Below are positions 24,783 to 48,109 of a stretch of 64,000 bases of DNA, piece by piece. Within the stretch, counting starts at the first letter, position 1, and the number at the start of each line of letters is the position of its first letter. This DNA comes from Chondrilla cf. caribensis (taxonomy: Eukaryota > Porifera > Demospongiae > Chondrillida > Chondrillidae), in assembly GCA_964020155.1 (NCBI GenBank), contig OZ026556.1, positions 725,001-789,000 of the forward strand, written 5' to 3'. Position numbers and translations under genes: made by a program. The notes under the pieces were generated by a model. It had not been told where the DNA came from, ran no database searches, and was given only the letters and a program-made list of their open reading frames with translations.

Positions 24783-26111
24783 CTGCTGCTTGTGTCCACA
24801 ATACCCACAAGGGTAAGAACATGTTGATGGGTCAATTCTCTCAAAATGGCTGCCTCTTCCAACATCTTCAAACTCTCTTCTTCGGGAGCTCCCTCCTTCA
24901 CCAGTTTCACCACAACCTCTTGCCGAAGACCACTAGGTTTCTTCATATTTGCTATGTACACTGCAGTGTGTGTACCACTATGAACCTGTGTTCCCAGAGT
25001 CAATGATTTGGAGGGAATCTTGCAGTCACTCAAGGTGGACATCATTTGTTCTCGAGGGGGGACAACTGGTTCATACATGTCGGCCTATATGATATTGCAC
25101 AAAAACACACACAGGCTCATACACAATGTACATACAGTGCTGTACATACTGTACACTACACTACACATGTACATGCATACACACCTCTTCATTATTGACT
25201 ACATGTATGTAGGTGTCTTGGTCCAGTGGGTTAGCTTTGTTGAGTGGGGTGTAAACATCTTGTTTGTGAGTTGTTGTTGGATCCAAAGTGGAGTATTCAG
25301 TACTTCTACGTTTACCAACATGTGTGTAAACACCTTCCTTCTGAGTCATCTGAGGATCTAATGCTGTACTTCAAGAAAGCCTCCCATATTGTTAGGATAG
25401 TAGAATCCCAGTACATCTCCAGGAGAGAATGTGAATCCAATGGATGTGAAAGTGTGTGTATTCCATTGTTGATTGATACGAGTAGTCACAACAGAACTGG
25501 TTACTTCAGTGAACACAGTAGATCGTGTAGGATCAGGACGGAAGAGCTGGAGTTCTATGACTCTGTCTCTGTTACCAGTTCTACCTCCACCAGCTCCCAC
25601 TATAGTCCAATCTGTTATAACTCCACATCCAGTGAAGTTCATTGTTGGAATGATGTATTGTCTGTTGGAAAGGAAGCCACCGACATCAGTACCTCCCGCT
25701 GGTGGGAAGGAGGGAACCTATAGCGTAGTAAGAGATATTTATCCATTTCATTACTTATTTCGGAATAATAAACGAGCCAGTGACAACGGGGAAATTGAAA
25801 TGCATTTTACACTTTTAACTACAATATACATGGCATTGCGTACTAGTTGCTGTATTCCCTTCATTCACCTTGAGCCCCAGCATTAGCGACAAGTAGAGAT
25901 AAAGAGAACTTCAAGAGAACTCCGTACAAGGACCGGACGACCATGTTCGAGTCAGATCTCACAATTAATTATATTCATTGCATGGTCACTTCACGTGAAA
26001 TGCATCTCGAGCCTTCGTTCCTGGCCAAGTGTAAAATTCAGTCATATTACTGCATTGAATGCTCTGGTTAATTGTAAAGTCACAATATTTACAGAACATA
26101 TAACACATAGA

Positions 26112-26541
26112 GAGTAGACCAACGAGTAGAGGGGAGATGACAGCATCGTCGTCACAGTGTTACAACCAGTGCCTCTGGACTAAGAGACTACGCCACACAC
26201 TATACAGATTCTTGACCTTGGCAACAGCTAACACTCACAGGATGTATACTTATATTCACACTGTATTAGGATCCGAATGAGCTAATGCTACAGTAATACA
26301 CGTGTTGTCATGCATATTATTATGATTGAGTGAAGGAGACTGGGGATCCCCTTTTTATATTATTATATCTTCAGAATCTGTTGATGTCACGATGTATTTC
26401 TATTGCAATTGAATAAGCTAGGTACTGAATTGATGTTAATGGAATAAAGTTTGTGCGAACCTTGACCACAATAGCTAGTACAATAAAGTAATGGCAAAAT
26501 TTATGGGGAATAATGGAATGAGAAATTGCAAAATTACAAAC
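26112..26541 (-). other. Orphan ECD-1 5' module (promoter-like sequence and start of signal-peptide exon)
   Basis: An ATG at 26146 opens the same ten codons as RTK-A and B (MLSSPLYSLV), and then homology stops without the donor. The upstream flank with the TATA-like block is also present. There is no ECD-1 exon downstream; the next gene in that direction is RTK-C with its own first exon. Interpreted as a leftover of array recombination. Confidence 0.7.
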
Positions 26542-31296
<4,755 letters not shown>

Positions 31297-31543
31297 GTTC
31301 GAGCATAGATAATAGAGCCACGTAACCGGGATTGGAAACACGCACCGTAACGCATGGCAATAGGCTGATAGGTCCTTATACTAGTCGTGAACAAAGTTCA
31401 GAACCTCACAAATGATAGGGCATAAAGCCATAGATCTTACATATCAAGATCTACGATACAACGTAGTTCAGTGACATCATCTAAAAATGTCTTCCAGAAT
31501 GGACGTCATAATGGCCGACCATTTGGTGTCCCGAACAACGGAT

Positions 31544-33010
31544 GGTCGGGTATAATTTACGGACCATGACGGACCGGACCGGACCATCCGGTCCCATAGT
31601 ACAACGGTATAATTTACGGACCACGTGTAATATTTATGGAGCGGACTACAGAAGGTGCACTCCAAGGAGGGATCTGGAAGACCAGTTCGTTGACAGACGA
31701 CGAAGGCTACAACGGACGTCATATCGTTGCACTGAGTAGGTACATGATGGCTGTTGTTCCATTCTCTTAGCGGGAGCAATCTAGTCCTTCAAGTAAAATG
31801 GTAAGTATGTATATTTAACTTGAAACCATAAATTATGCCCTTCTATGGTGCTGTGCCTATGAATAGAGTGGAGTAGATAGCTAAAAGTGTTGTCTCAACA
31901 ATCAAGTTTAACTTAATCCAACTACTGTGTACACCATTGTTTGAGTGAATAATATGAAATAAAAATAAATTAACATGTTATTTACAAGACATACAAGACC
32001 ACTCAGTGTCCTCTGACTCCATGAAGTACTTGGGGGTACCTTGCAACACTCTCTGTGATACCATTCCATGCACTTGTTGCACTCGATCATGTCCCCCTCT
32101 TCAATCCCGTGACAATCACAGTACACCTTTATAGCAACAGTGTTGCAATATCGCCATTTCCCGGTGACTTGCCGGCCTTTGAATGTTCCAAGGACCCCAG
32201 TATCAATGTACTGCACTAGGTCTCTCCTCATAGACTTCTGGTCAAACATTTTCTCAGCTGGGTCTTCGCCTCTTGCAATGTTCAGGGCATTTGCTATAGG
32301 AAGCAACCCACAATGACTTGTGCCAGTCTGAGCTTGTGTGTTGACATACCTGTTTTTAAAGGGGGAGAATGAAAGGTAATAACAGCGTAGGCATAGGAAG
32401 CGGGGGGCACTTACCCTCCGAACTGGCTGGTAACAGAACTGGGCAAAATTTTGACTATGCAGATAATACCTAGACCATGCAAATAGGTGATTATCCCTGC
32501 TACTCGCTATAATAAATGATTAAATAAGTATGTCCAAGCACTACATTAGATCTTTGACTGATCTGACTTCGAATGAATCCTTTTGTGTCTTCATTATCAC
32601 AGCCAGCTGCCTAGTAGTAGTGTACCTAGTACACAGTAGTTGGATTAAGTTAAACTTGATTGCTGAGACAAAACTGTTAGCTGTCTACTCCATTCTATTT
32701 ATAGGTACAGCACCAGAGAAGGGTATAATTTATGGTTTCAAGTTAAATATACATACTTACCATTTTACTTGAAGGATTAGATTGCTCCTGCTATGAGAAT
32801 GGAACGACGGCCATCATGTACTGCCACGATATGACATCCGTTGTAGCCTTTGCCGTCTGTCAACAAACTGGTCTTCCAGACCCCTCCTTGGAGTCCACCT
32901 TCTGTAGTCTCCCCATGCAAGTATTACACGTGGTCTGTAAATTATACCATTGTACTATTGGACCGGATAGTCCGGTCTGGTCCGTCATGGTCCGTAAATT
33001 ATACCCGACC
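31544..33010. mobile_element. DNA transposon, about 1.47 kb, with about 330-bp inverted ends and a gene fragment inside
   Basis: The left arm (31544 to about 31875) and right arm (about 32685 to 33010) are long imperfect inverted copies. Both start GGTCGGGTATAATTTACGG, and both hold GTGTAATA, CTCCAAGGAGGG, CATATCGT and CATGATGG blocks in the same order; the arms differ at roughly one base in ten. The middle holds a broken Ulp1-PHD coding fragment. No transposase was recognised, so it is probably non-autonomous, or the fragment is what remains of its coding region. It sits next to an orphan ECD-1 5' module. Target duplication not resolved. Confidence 0.85.
31978..32349 (-). pseudogene. Fragment of an Ulp1-like cysteine protease followed by a PHD finger, frameshifted
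   Basis: Reading on the minus strand from 32349: a Q-x-G-T-S-H-C-G block like the Gln/Cys end of the Ulp1 (C48) catalytic core, then FDQKSMRRDLVQYI, a short linker, and a PHD finger (CDC, CNKC, EWYHREC). The last zinc ligands (WSCMSC) are only reached in another frame, after a one-base change in a C run near 32037. Ulp1-PHD fusions are common in transposon-associated proteins of sponges and cnidarians. A polypyrimidine-poor AG precedes the fragment at 32350, so it may have been an exon. It lies wholly within the element 31544-33010. Confidence 0.75.
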
Positions 33011-33357
33011 CACCATCGTCAAAATGGGAGGTTACTACCAGCTCCTCTAGACTAAGAAACTAAGCCACACACTATGCAGGTTTTTAACCTTGGCGACAGC
33101 CAATTTTCACAGGATGTATATATTACTTACATTCATGGCATCTTATGATCGAGTGAGGAGAATGGGAATCCCCAATTTTATGTCTCTCTCATCACGATAT
33201 AATTTGCATTGCAATTGAATAAGCTATAGGTACTGAATTGGTGTTAATGAAATAAAGTTAATGTGAACCTTGACCACCAATATATAGCTAGTATGATAAA
33301 GTAATGGCAAAATTCTGTGGAAAAATGGAATGAAAAATTGCAAATAAATTCAACTAC
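33011..33357 (-). other. Orphan ECD-1 5' module, truncated by the transposon
   Basis: Starts with the CATCGTC...GGAGGTTACTACCAGCTCCTCT block that follows the RTK-B start codon. It continues with the same flank as 22276-22643 up to the RTK-E stop. The signal-peptide codons are missing; the transposon ends at the point where they would be. Confidence 0.65.
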
Positions 33358-33880
33358 TTAATAATAGTAAGGATCGTTATAAATTGATTGCAAATCTTTA
33401 TAGAGCTTCTCTCCTTTTGATAAAGGACCTCCCAACACTTGAGCAGAAGGCGATACAATGTCTTCTTTCTTCCAGGATAGTAGGATCCTCTCTGATTTAC
33501 AGAACTCACCACTTATATCTGAAGCACTCGGTCTGTCATTGTGGGAGGGGTTCCTGGGGAAGGGAACCAGATGTACTGTATAATCTATATAGAAAAACCC
33601 AGAGTTAGAACCACCATCCTGTGTGAATAGGTTTACTATACAGTCAATGTATTTCCAGTGTACAAAACATTGGTACATTGTACCCGTCCAATATTAACAC
33701 ATACCAGCACTTGATCATGATGGCATAGATAGCTCTTGGACAACCAGGAGGAGGAGGAGGAAGGAAGTCTTCAAGCTTCAGTGACTTTAACTAGTCAAAG
33801 AACACAAAAAGTGGAATCAATGAAGTGTGTGCAACTGGCATGGATATACATGGCTACAAATGAGTGATGTGGAGATGTGG

Positions 33881-33968
<88 letters not shown>

Positions 33969-34500
33969 AACATTGTATAAGGTGAGAAATTGAACAAATA
34001 CACATACAGTGAATTCTTGTTAATCCACATCTACCAAACCTTTTTATCCATCATATTTTTCAAAAACAAATTGAGTATTCACTGATTCAGAACTTATTAT
34101 ATATTAGCAAAAATCCTCCACACTTACACAGACACACAATATAGAAAGACATACACACATTCATACGCACACGCACAAGCAGACACATACACACATGCAT
34201 ATGCAAACACACACGCACACATAAACACACACCGCACAAATGCTTATGCATGCACACACATATACACACACTGAGTCCCACACACACACTCACATGCATA
34301 CACCTACACCCACCCACACACACACCCACACACGCACACCCACACCCCACACCCACACCCACACACGCACACACACACACACCCCACACACACATGCACA
34401 TGCACACACCCACACCCACACCCACACACACCGACATGCATGACACACACACTCCCACACAAACACACACATGCATACACCCACACACCCACACACACAT

Positions 34501-34561
<61 letters not shown>

Positions 34562-37500
34562 CACACACACACCTCTTCTACTGTCTTGTCTTCAAATGGT
34601 TTGTGTCCCAGTGACCAGATCTCGTACATCAACATACCATAGCTCCACACATCACTACTTGTACTGTACTTCTTGTACAGCAAAGCCTCAGGAGAGGTCC
34701 ACCTCACACTAGTCTCCTTCACATCACTGCTAGCAATGTGGAACTGGCCATCCTCCACTTTACAAGCCATGTCAAACCCTGTTATCTGGACAACAAGTGG
34801 AGATTACATTCACTATGACATGGTTGAGGGAAAGTACATCTGGTATTAAAGTGAAAGATATGTATATGTGGCAATAGATGAAAGTTAAGATCATATCTTT
34901 TCTTTTTATGATAATAATAATAATAATTATGTTTCATTGTACAATACATACTGGACCGAACACTGGAAGATTCCATTAAGTATGGCACGGTCGAGGGGGA
35001 AGGTACTTGGATGAAGCACTGATGGCAAACACTGGACCAGTAGTATACAGAAGATTACTATACTTAGTGGATTCAATGTTGATTCATGTACAAGATCACA
35101 TACACGTTATTCCAATGCAGACCACACCCATCTACCACACCCTCCTCACCTTACAGTTGAGGTCCTTATCCAACAAGATGTTCCTTGCTGCAATATCTCT
35201 GTGTATAAAGGACTTCTGGGATAGACAAGCTAGACCGTCCACCACTTGTTTACAAAACTGGAGTAGTAAACTGGGGAGGTCAGGACTGGAGAGTTGAGAT
35301 GGACTAGAGGAGGAGGAGGAGGACACAGTGTGTGGAGAAGGAGGAGGAGGACACAGTGTGTGGAAGAGGAGGAGGAGGAGGAGGACACAGTGTGTGGAGG
35401 AGGAGGAGGAGGACACAGTGTTTGGAGAAGGAAGAGAACACAGCATGTGGAGGAGGAGACACAGTGATAGACATGTGCGATTCATAGGAATAGTACACAC
35501 ATGGGTCATTAGGAGCTGTCAATACCACCATTCAATAGTACTGTATGTGGTCATATTCTGTCTGAGAATCGATTTCAAAGGTATCTATATATACATAGTG
35601 CTAGAAGCATGCCACACATACTGGTACTAACGTAGTTCTTAAAAGGCGCAGATACTTTTCAAGTGAACCATTTGATAGATATTCAGTTACCATCATTACC
35701 TACAGGAGAGATAGTAAGGTGTTTACATACATATACAGTGGAAACTCTTCATTACAAACATTTGAAGTGCAGAAAATGCTATAAATAGACACCATTCTGT
35801 GTCCCAGTGTAGTACTATAGTGTATTAAATGACCTCTGAATTGAGGAAACCTCTGTAATAAGGGTTAAAATTAAGGTCTCCAAGTAACCCTAATAAAGAG
35901 GTTCTACTGTGTGACAATCTCATAATTAACACCTTCCATTTTGTAATGTACATTTCCATTATAAAGGAATCAGGCATGGGTTCACAAATTTGTAAACCTA
36001 TAGCTAATGAGGCATCAGCTGCAACAGCTGCAAGTTTATTGAACGCATTGATTATTGTTATTTGTTTTGTGTTTTGAATGTGTAAACACTCTTTGATCTC
36101 CCTTTGATCTTTGTGGGTTTGCAAATTTGTGGACCCAAGCCTGATTCCTTTTATAATGGAAATGTGCATTACGAAATGGAAGGTGTTAATTCCATAATGT
36201 ATGTAAAACCTACATATCTATGTACATCATATCATTATACATTTGTCATAGTATAAGCATGTACGTTTACGAGACATTAAAAGTATGAGAGACACATAAC
36301 ACATAACATAGCAGAGACAGTTTAGCACCTTCAGAAATATTATAACACCTGCAATAACAAATGCACACACCTGACTCTCATTAAAATTTAGTACATACAC
36401 CACATACTCCAGCTGATAACAAGTACACACACCACATACTCTGGTAACAAGTACACACACCACATACTCTGGTAACAAGTACACACACCATATACTCTGG
36501 TAACAAGTACACACACCACGTACTCTGGTAACAAGTACACACACCACGTACTCTGGTCACAAGTACACACACCACGTACTCTGCTGCTTGTGTCCACAAC
36601 ACCCACAAGGGTCAGAACATGTTGATGGGTCAATTCTCTCAAAATGGCTGCCTCTTCCAATGTCCTCAAACTCTCTTCTTCGGGAGCTCCCTCCTTCACA
36701 AGTTTCACCACAACCTCTTGCTGAAGACCACTAGGTTTCTTCATATTTGCTATATACACTGCAGTGTGTGTACCACTATGAACCTGTGTTCCCAGAGTCA
36801 ATGATTTGAAGGGAATCTTGCAGTCACTCAAGGTGGACATCATTTGTTCTCGAGGGGAGACAACTCGTTCATACATGTCGGCCTATACGATTTTGCACAG
36901 AAACACACAGGCTCACACACATTGTACATACAGTGCTGTACATACTGTACACTACAGTACACACGTACATGCATACACACCTCTTCATTATTGACTACAT
37001 GTATGTAGGTGTGTTGGTCCACTGGGTTAGCTTTGCTGAGTGGGGTGTAACCATCTTGTTTGTGAGTTGTTGTTGGATCCAAAGTGGAGTATTCAGCACC
37101 TCCTCCAACACGTGTGTAAACACCTTCCTTCTGAGTCGTCTGAGGATCTAATGCTGTATAGTCTCCACCTGGTGTATGTACAGTTTCCTGCTGTGTAGTG
37201 GATGGGTACAGAGGTGTCTCCTCGGTGACGAGGTGTGTGTATTCCCCATCTTTATGAGTGGTTTGTGGGTCAAGTGAAGTGTATGTAGTACTGCTATTGA
37301 GCTCTGTATAGACTACTTCTTGTTTAGTGGTGGGTTGGTTCAGAGATGTGTACACTGTGTGACTACTATCAACTTGTACTGGGTTAGTTATGGTCAGGTG
37401 TATACTATCATTTGCATCAGTGTTGCCATCACCTAGATAGGAAATGTATGTACATGTGACATAGGTCATGGTAACTAGGACAAACCACTCACCGAAGGTA

Positions 37501-39192
37501 CCATGGGCTGGTTTGTTAACTGTGTGTTGTCTCCTTTTCCTGACACCACACACTGCTCCCACAACAATGAGGAAGATGACACCAATGACTGTCAACACGA
37601 CTACACCACCCACAGCACCTCCAATAGCAGCAACTGGTGGAAGGGATTAATGCAAGTTTACCATTGACTTCATAGCTTACAATGTGTGCAATACATAACA
37701 TACAAATGATACTTTTCAAATAGGTAATATACTACATATAGATTTGACAAATATTTTTACAGGTCCACAGAAATGACATTGTGTTATGATGAAGTTTGCA
37801 GAATTAATGTACTATTCAATTGTCTTTAAATTGAATGTTTATCCTATCTCCTCTATTTTTCCTCTACACACTATGCACTACATGTACTTCTGACCACTAC
37901 ATGCTATCTCAGCTGACAAACTCTCACTTGTGCTACTAGTGGACATGGCTGTACTGGGTGAGGTGGGACTGGTAGGGTTCAGTGATGAAGATGGCTCTAC
38001 TGACTCTGATGATGTTGGCAGGATTGTTGTGCTCCTTGGACACTCCATACAACTCACTACACATAGTAGATAACCACACACACAGTGATGAGAATACAGT
38101 ACTGAATGTACTAACATGAGATAAGACAACTCACTAGAAACAGACATCAGTGGAACACTTGTTACAGTCGCTGTTAAGGTGACTACACTAGCTGTTGGTG
38201 AGTTAGCTGATGTTAGTACAGAGTGAGTGCTAAAGGAGTTTGTACGGCGAACTTCAAGAAAACCTCCCATATTGTTAGGATAGTAGAATCCCAGTACATC
38301 TCCAGGAGAGAATGTGAATCCAATTGACGTGAAAGTGTGTGTTGACACTACATTGTTGGGGACACTAGTAGTCACAACAGAACTGGTTACTTTAGTGAAC
38401 ACAGTAGATCGTGTAGGATCAGGACGGAAGAGCTGGAGTTCTATCTTGACATTACTAACATCACCAAAACCAGATCCCTCTATAGTCCAATCTGTTATTT
38501 CTCCACATCCACTAAAGTTCATTGTTGGAATGATGTACTGTGTGTTTGAAGGAAGGCTACCTGTACCTGCACCGTCAGATGGTGCCGGTGGGATAGAGGG
38601 AACATCACAGGTACCTGGAGCATAGTAAAGAGAGGAACAATTGCATGTTGTGTATATTGTGTTTGCAGGGAAATAACACTGAATGATATAATATATATAT
38701 AATATATAATCCCTGCATGTATTGAATTTAATACATTACAGAATATCAAGTTTAATATAAAAGAGTACAATGGACATGCATCAAAACAATGATGCATGTG
38801 CTTGGAGAAAATACACCTATTCTGGTGGGAAGGAGGGAGCCACACTGATATCACGAAATAAGTGGAAGATCTGCTTAATTTAATAAAGCACCATTGTCAG
38901 TACCGGGGGTACTAAGTAATATAGTGTTGGGAAGGAGGGGACTTGCATGACAGGTACCTTATAAGAGAAGGTCAAGTTACACTGAAACAAAATACAATAC
39001 AAAACAGTCGACTAATGATCGAATTGACTACGTTTTACTAATAAATTTAAAGTATATATGCGCCCGTCATTCATAGCATTACTATACTGGTGTAGGCCTA
39101 TGTACATCTGTATTCACTTCACCTTGAGCTCCAGCATTGGTGACAAGAAGAGAGAAAGAAAACAGAACTCCACACGAAGACAGGGAGGTCAT
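33358..39192 (-). CDS. RTK-E: ECD-2 receptor, multi-tyrosine juxtamembrane exon, class II (predicted pseudo) kinase
   Basis: Exons: 39123-39192, 38135-38614, 37928-38056, 37493-37633, 36981-37432, 36580-36882, 35632-35699, 35150-35303, 34573-34785, 33705-33790, 33358-33553; 2292 nt in phase, 763 residues. Signal peptide about 1-23, ECD-2 24-183, Ser/Thr stalk 184-226, membrane exon 227-273, juxtamembrane exon 274-424 with ten tyrosines (YTSL, YTEL, YTHL, YTAL, YTRV, YSTL, YTPL, YIHV and others). Kinase: HRD and the ATP lysine kept; glycine loop degenerate; G602-F-D604 in place of DFG. Same design as RTK-D and RTK-G. Its first-exon peptide and 5' flank match RTK-G rather than RTK-D. The exon at 35632 uses a GTTAGT donor where paralogs use GTGAGT. 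Confidence 0.82.
33881..33967. repeat. (GT)n microsatellite, pure
   Basis: About 43 uninterrupted units in the RTK-E intron between exons 34573-34785 and 33705-33790. Confidence 0.95.
34125..34572. repeat. (CA)n tract abutting the 5' splice site of the RTK-E DFG-region exon
   Basis: About 450 bp of CA-rich sequence with CACCCACA variants. On the coding strand it begins GTGTGT directly after 34573. Confidence 0.93.
35304..35465. repeat. GGA / CACAGTGTGT minisatellite before the HRD exon of RTK-E
   Basis: About five units; forms the polypyrimidine tract of the acceptor at 35303. Confidence 0.9.
35736..35909. mobile_element. Small inverted-repeat element, CAGTGGAAACTCTT ends
   Basis: Starts CAGTGGAAACTCTT and ends AAGAGGTTCTACTG. 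Contains 'ctctgaattgaggaaacctctgtaataaggg' like the copy at 59475-59649, so it belongs to the same family. No coding capacity. Confidence 0.75.
35924..36191. mobile_element. Foldback element with about 75-bp inverted ends
   Basis: Left end AATTAACACCTTCCATTTTG and right end its near-complement ...AAATGGAAGGTGTTAATT. The arms also share ACATTTCCATTATAAA, GAATCAGGC and ACAAATTTG. About 120 bp of unrelated sequence lies between. It sits 14 bp from the element at 35736-35909, in an RTK-E intron. Confidence 0.85.
36405..36580 (-). repeat. 28-bp splice-donor minisatellite of RTK-E, about 6 copies
   Basis: Units contain AGAGTACGTGGTGTG or AGAGTATGTGGTGTG. The true donor after 36580 is the first copy. 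Confidence 0.9.
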
Positions 39193-39761
39193 GTTCGAAC
39201 GTATTATACAAAATACCATGACTGGCAACTCGCGCTAAGTAGTGTGGGCATAATATATACGTGTTGGCATTTCCGGATTCTTAATGCAATTTCTGAGGAT
39301 CACCCGCGTGGTGGACCATCGAGAGCGGTAATAAAAGCGTACACAGTAGAATACGCAATTGCTGGTCAACATTATACGTACCCTTAAGCTTCGAGTGTAG
39401 TATACCATCATGAACGGAGAGTTCCTGCTGAAGCCTTTGAACTTCACACGCGCGAGCAATCGGCTATGGTTTCTCGAAGACTTTAGTGAGGTATACCCGG
39501 AGTGATGTAATTTAATAAGGCCTGGGAATGTTCATTCGCTGTGAATATGTGTGTGTGCACCAAACTCGTTGGTTATTTCACTTGTGAGGGCTGTTATCCA
39601 CCTTCTGCTCCAAGCCTTGTGTCAATTATTACGATTCATTAAAATCATACATACTAGTTATTAATTATAATCAAACAGAAAAACAGAATCGAAAACTACA
39701 AACTACTGGTACATTTCACTGCATAGTGTGAAAATAGGTGTGTATACATTCTCACATGTCA

Positions 39762-39822
<61 letters not shown>

Positions 39823-39933
39823 GCATTTAACAAGTAACATGAGTATGTGTCTGACTGCCCAGCAGACTACATTTTTGGTTTCAGTTTAGCCTACTAATGA
39901 TACCATAACACACACTGATATCCATCCAGTGGA
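39193..39933 (-). promoter_or_regulatory. Putative RTK-E 5' flank; (CA)n at 39763-39822
   Basis: Blocks here (CACCCGCGTGGTGGAC, GAGCGGTAATAAAAGCGT, TTCGAGTGTAGTATAC, ACTTGTGAGGGCTGTTATCC) recur in order upstream of RTK-G (55876-56591). The conserved flank next to two paralogous start codons suggests the promoter. The CA repeat near the RTK-F stop is also shared. No gene seen. Confidence 0.5.
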
Positions 39934-46387
<6,454 letters not shown>

Positions 46388-46740
46388 CTTAACTAGCCAC
46401 GGGTTCAGCATCACTAGCTTTCCTTTTAATGCGCATCATGTGATGGCCGAGGACGATTGCGCAATGCAGTTCCCATTGGTTTACAGTAGCTTATTAGTGT
46501 CAGGATAATCATAATGTTTACAGGAATAAACAGTATTTGACGACGCATTGATATTCCATGTTTATGACTACAGATGCTTACAAATATATAATTCTATTTA
46601 CAAATCTGTCACACAAGAAAAATGCAGTGTATGTGTTTGACTGTCTAGCAGACTACACTTCCGGCATCAGTTTAGCCTAATATTGATACCACAACACACA
46701 CTCATATCCAGCCAGTGGACTACATTTCAGGATTTTCTCA

Positions 46741-47022
46741 GTACAAGAACTGCAAATCTTTGTAGAGTCTCTCTCCTTCTAATAAAGGACCTTCCAACAC
46801 TTGAGCAGAAGGTACCGTTGATACAATGTCTTCTTTCTTCCAGGATAGTAGGATCCTCACTGATTTACAGAACTCACCAGCTAGTTATATCTGAAGCCCT
46901 CAGTCTGTTATTGTGGGAGGGGTTCCTGCATGGGGGAGAGGATGGAAGTATTGCACTATCTGCACACACAAACACACCCACACTCACACCCACACATGCA
47001 CACCCACCCACACCCACACACC

Positions 47023-47097
<75 letters not shown>

Positions 47098-47167
47098 TGT
47101 ACCTACCAACATTTCACCATTACTTCATACACTGCTCTAGGACAACCAGGAGGAGGAGGGAGGCAGT
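46741..47167 (-). pseudogene. Orphan last two exons of a class I RTK gene, degenerate
   Basis: 46741-46927 matches the C-terminal exon of F/H but has a 4-base insertion (CTAG) after SDIT that shifts the frame, a second small insertion near 46813, and an early stop after LQFLY. 47106-47167 matches the exon before it ([20 protein letters not shown]) and still has both splice sites, with a (CA)n tract in the intron as in F and H. Nothing else of the kinase follows to 47590. Confidence 0.8.
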
Positions 47168-47589
47168 AGTTTTGATTGAAGGCCGTTATCATCTGTACTT
47201 GGAGAAGAACACAAAAAACAAGCTAAAATGTACTTAGCCTAACAGAGACAACAATTAGTTAATACACATTTCAGTAAGGTATGATTAATATAATGTATTG
47301 AGGATTCTACGCGCTTGGGATGATCAATGAAGAAACTTAGAGAGAGCAGATTTTTCACCTTTGACTGATAAACCATTAACAATCCCATTGGTGGTATACA
47401 CACTGTACAGAACTGTGTTCAGTTGAGTTACTGCTTGAACTCTGTACAATTTACCATCCAATTTGTACACCACACCACTTGCAAAGGTTCAGTGATGCTA
47501 CATCGATTCCATATTTGTAGGTGCAATGGTATCATGTCCACTAAATATTTAGATGTGCTGTGAAGGTTACTACATCTGGGTTACCCAAG

Positions 47590-48109
47590 TTACCAGAAAT
47601 GTAATGTGAAGATCAGATCGTGATGGTGTATGATCATTTTAATTGGACCACGTACAGATCAAACAACTTGAACTCACTCGACACGCGTGCAACTATTAAC
47701 AGAAAACAAAAGTAGATCAATGAGTAGAGGGGAGATGACAGTATCGTCGTCACAACGGGAGGTTACAACCAGCACCTCTGGACTAAAAGAGACTACGCCA
47801 CACACTATACAGATTCTTCACCTTGGTGACAAGTAACACTCACAGGAAGTATACTTAGCTTAATACACACTAATCAAATTAGGATATGAAGGAGTTAATC
47901 ATAATATACAGGCAGGCATATTAGGATCGAGTAAGGGGATCCCCCTTGTCTCTCCTGACACAATGTATTTCTATTGCAATTGAATAAGCTAGGTACTCAA
48001 TTGATGTTAATGAAATTTATGTGAATCTTGATCACAATAGCTATAGTACAATAAAGTAATGGCAAAAATACTGTGGAATAATGGAATGAGAAGTTACAAA
48101 ATTACGAGC
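47590..48109 (-). other. Orphan ECD-1 5' module with lost start codon
   Basis: Matches the RTK-A/B intron 1, signal-peptide exon and 5' flank. The start codon has become ATA (complement of TAT at 47742-47744), while the donor (GTGAGT) and leader codons remain. No ECD-1 exon follows. Together with 46741-47167 it looks like the two ends of a gene whose middle was deleted. Confidence 0.7.

Larger units (their letters stand above)
22644..25944 (-). pseudogene. RTK-C: ECD-2 / class II kinase gene broken by an internal deletion (no membrane exon)
   Basis: The kinase half has intact exons and phases: 24782-25084, 24553-24620, 24135-24288, 23519-23731 (GFD in place of DFG), 22994-23079, 22644-22839. 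The 5' half is damaged. The signal-peptide exon (25869-25944) is fine, but the ectodomain exon start (25717) lacks 11 nt present in RTK-D, which shifts the frame. At about 25364 the ectodomain sequence (after FLEV) runs straight into the juxtamembrane exon (ALDPQ, ending 25185) with a stop in the ectodomain frame. The second half of ECD-2, the Ser/Thr exon and the membrane exon are all missing. No full-length receptor can be made. A secreted fragment or an internally initiated kinase is possible but not supported by anything seen. Confidence 0.82.

Noticed and set aside
31477..31779. Open frames in the inverted arms at 31477-31779 and 32816-33055
   Set aside because: They lie in transposon ends, contain no domain, and their similarity to each other is explained by the inverted repeat.
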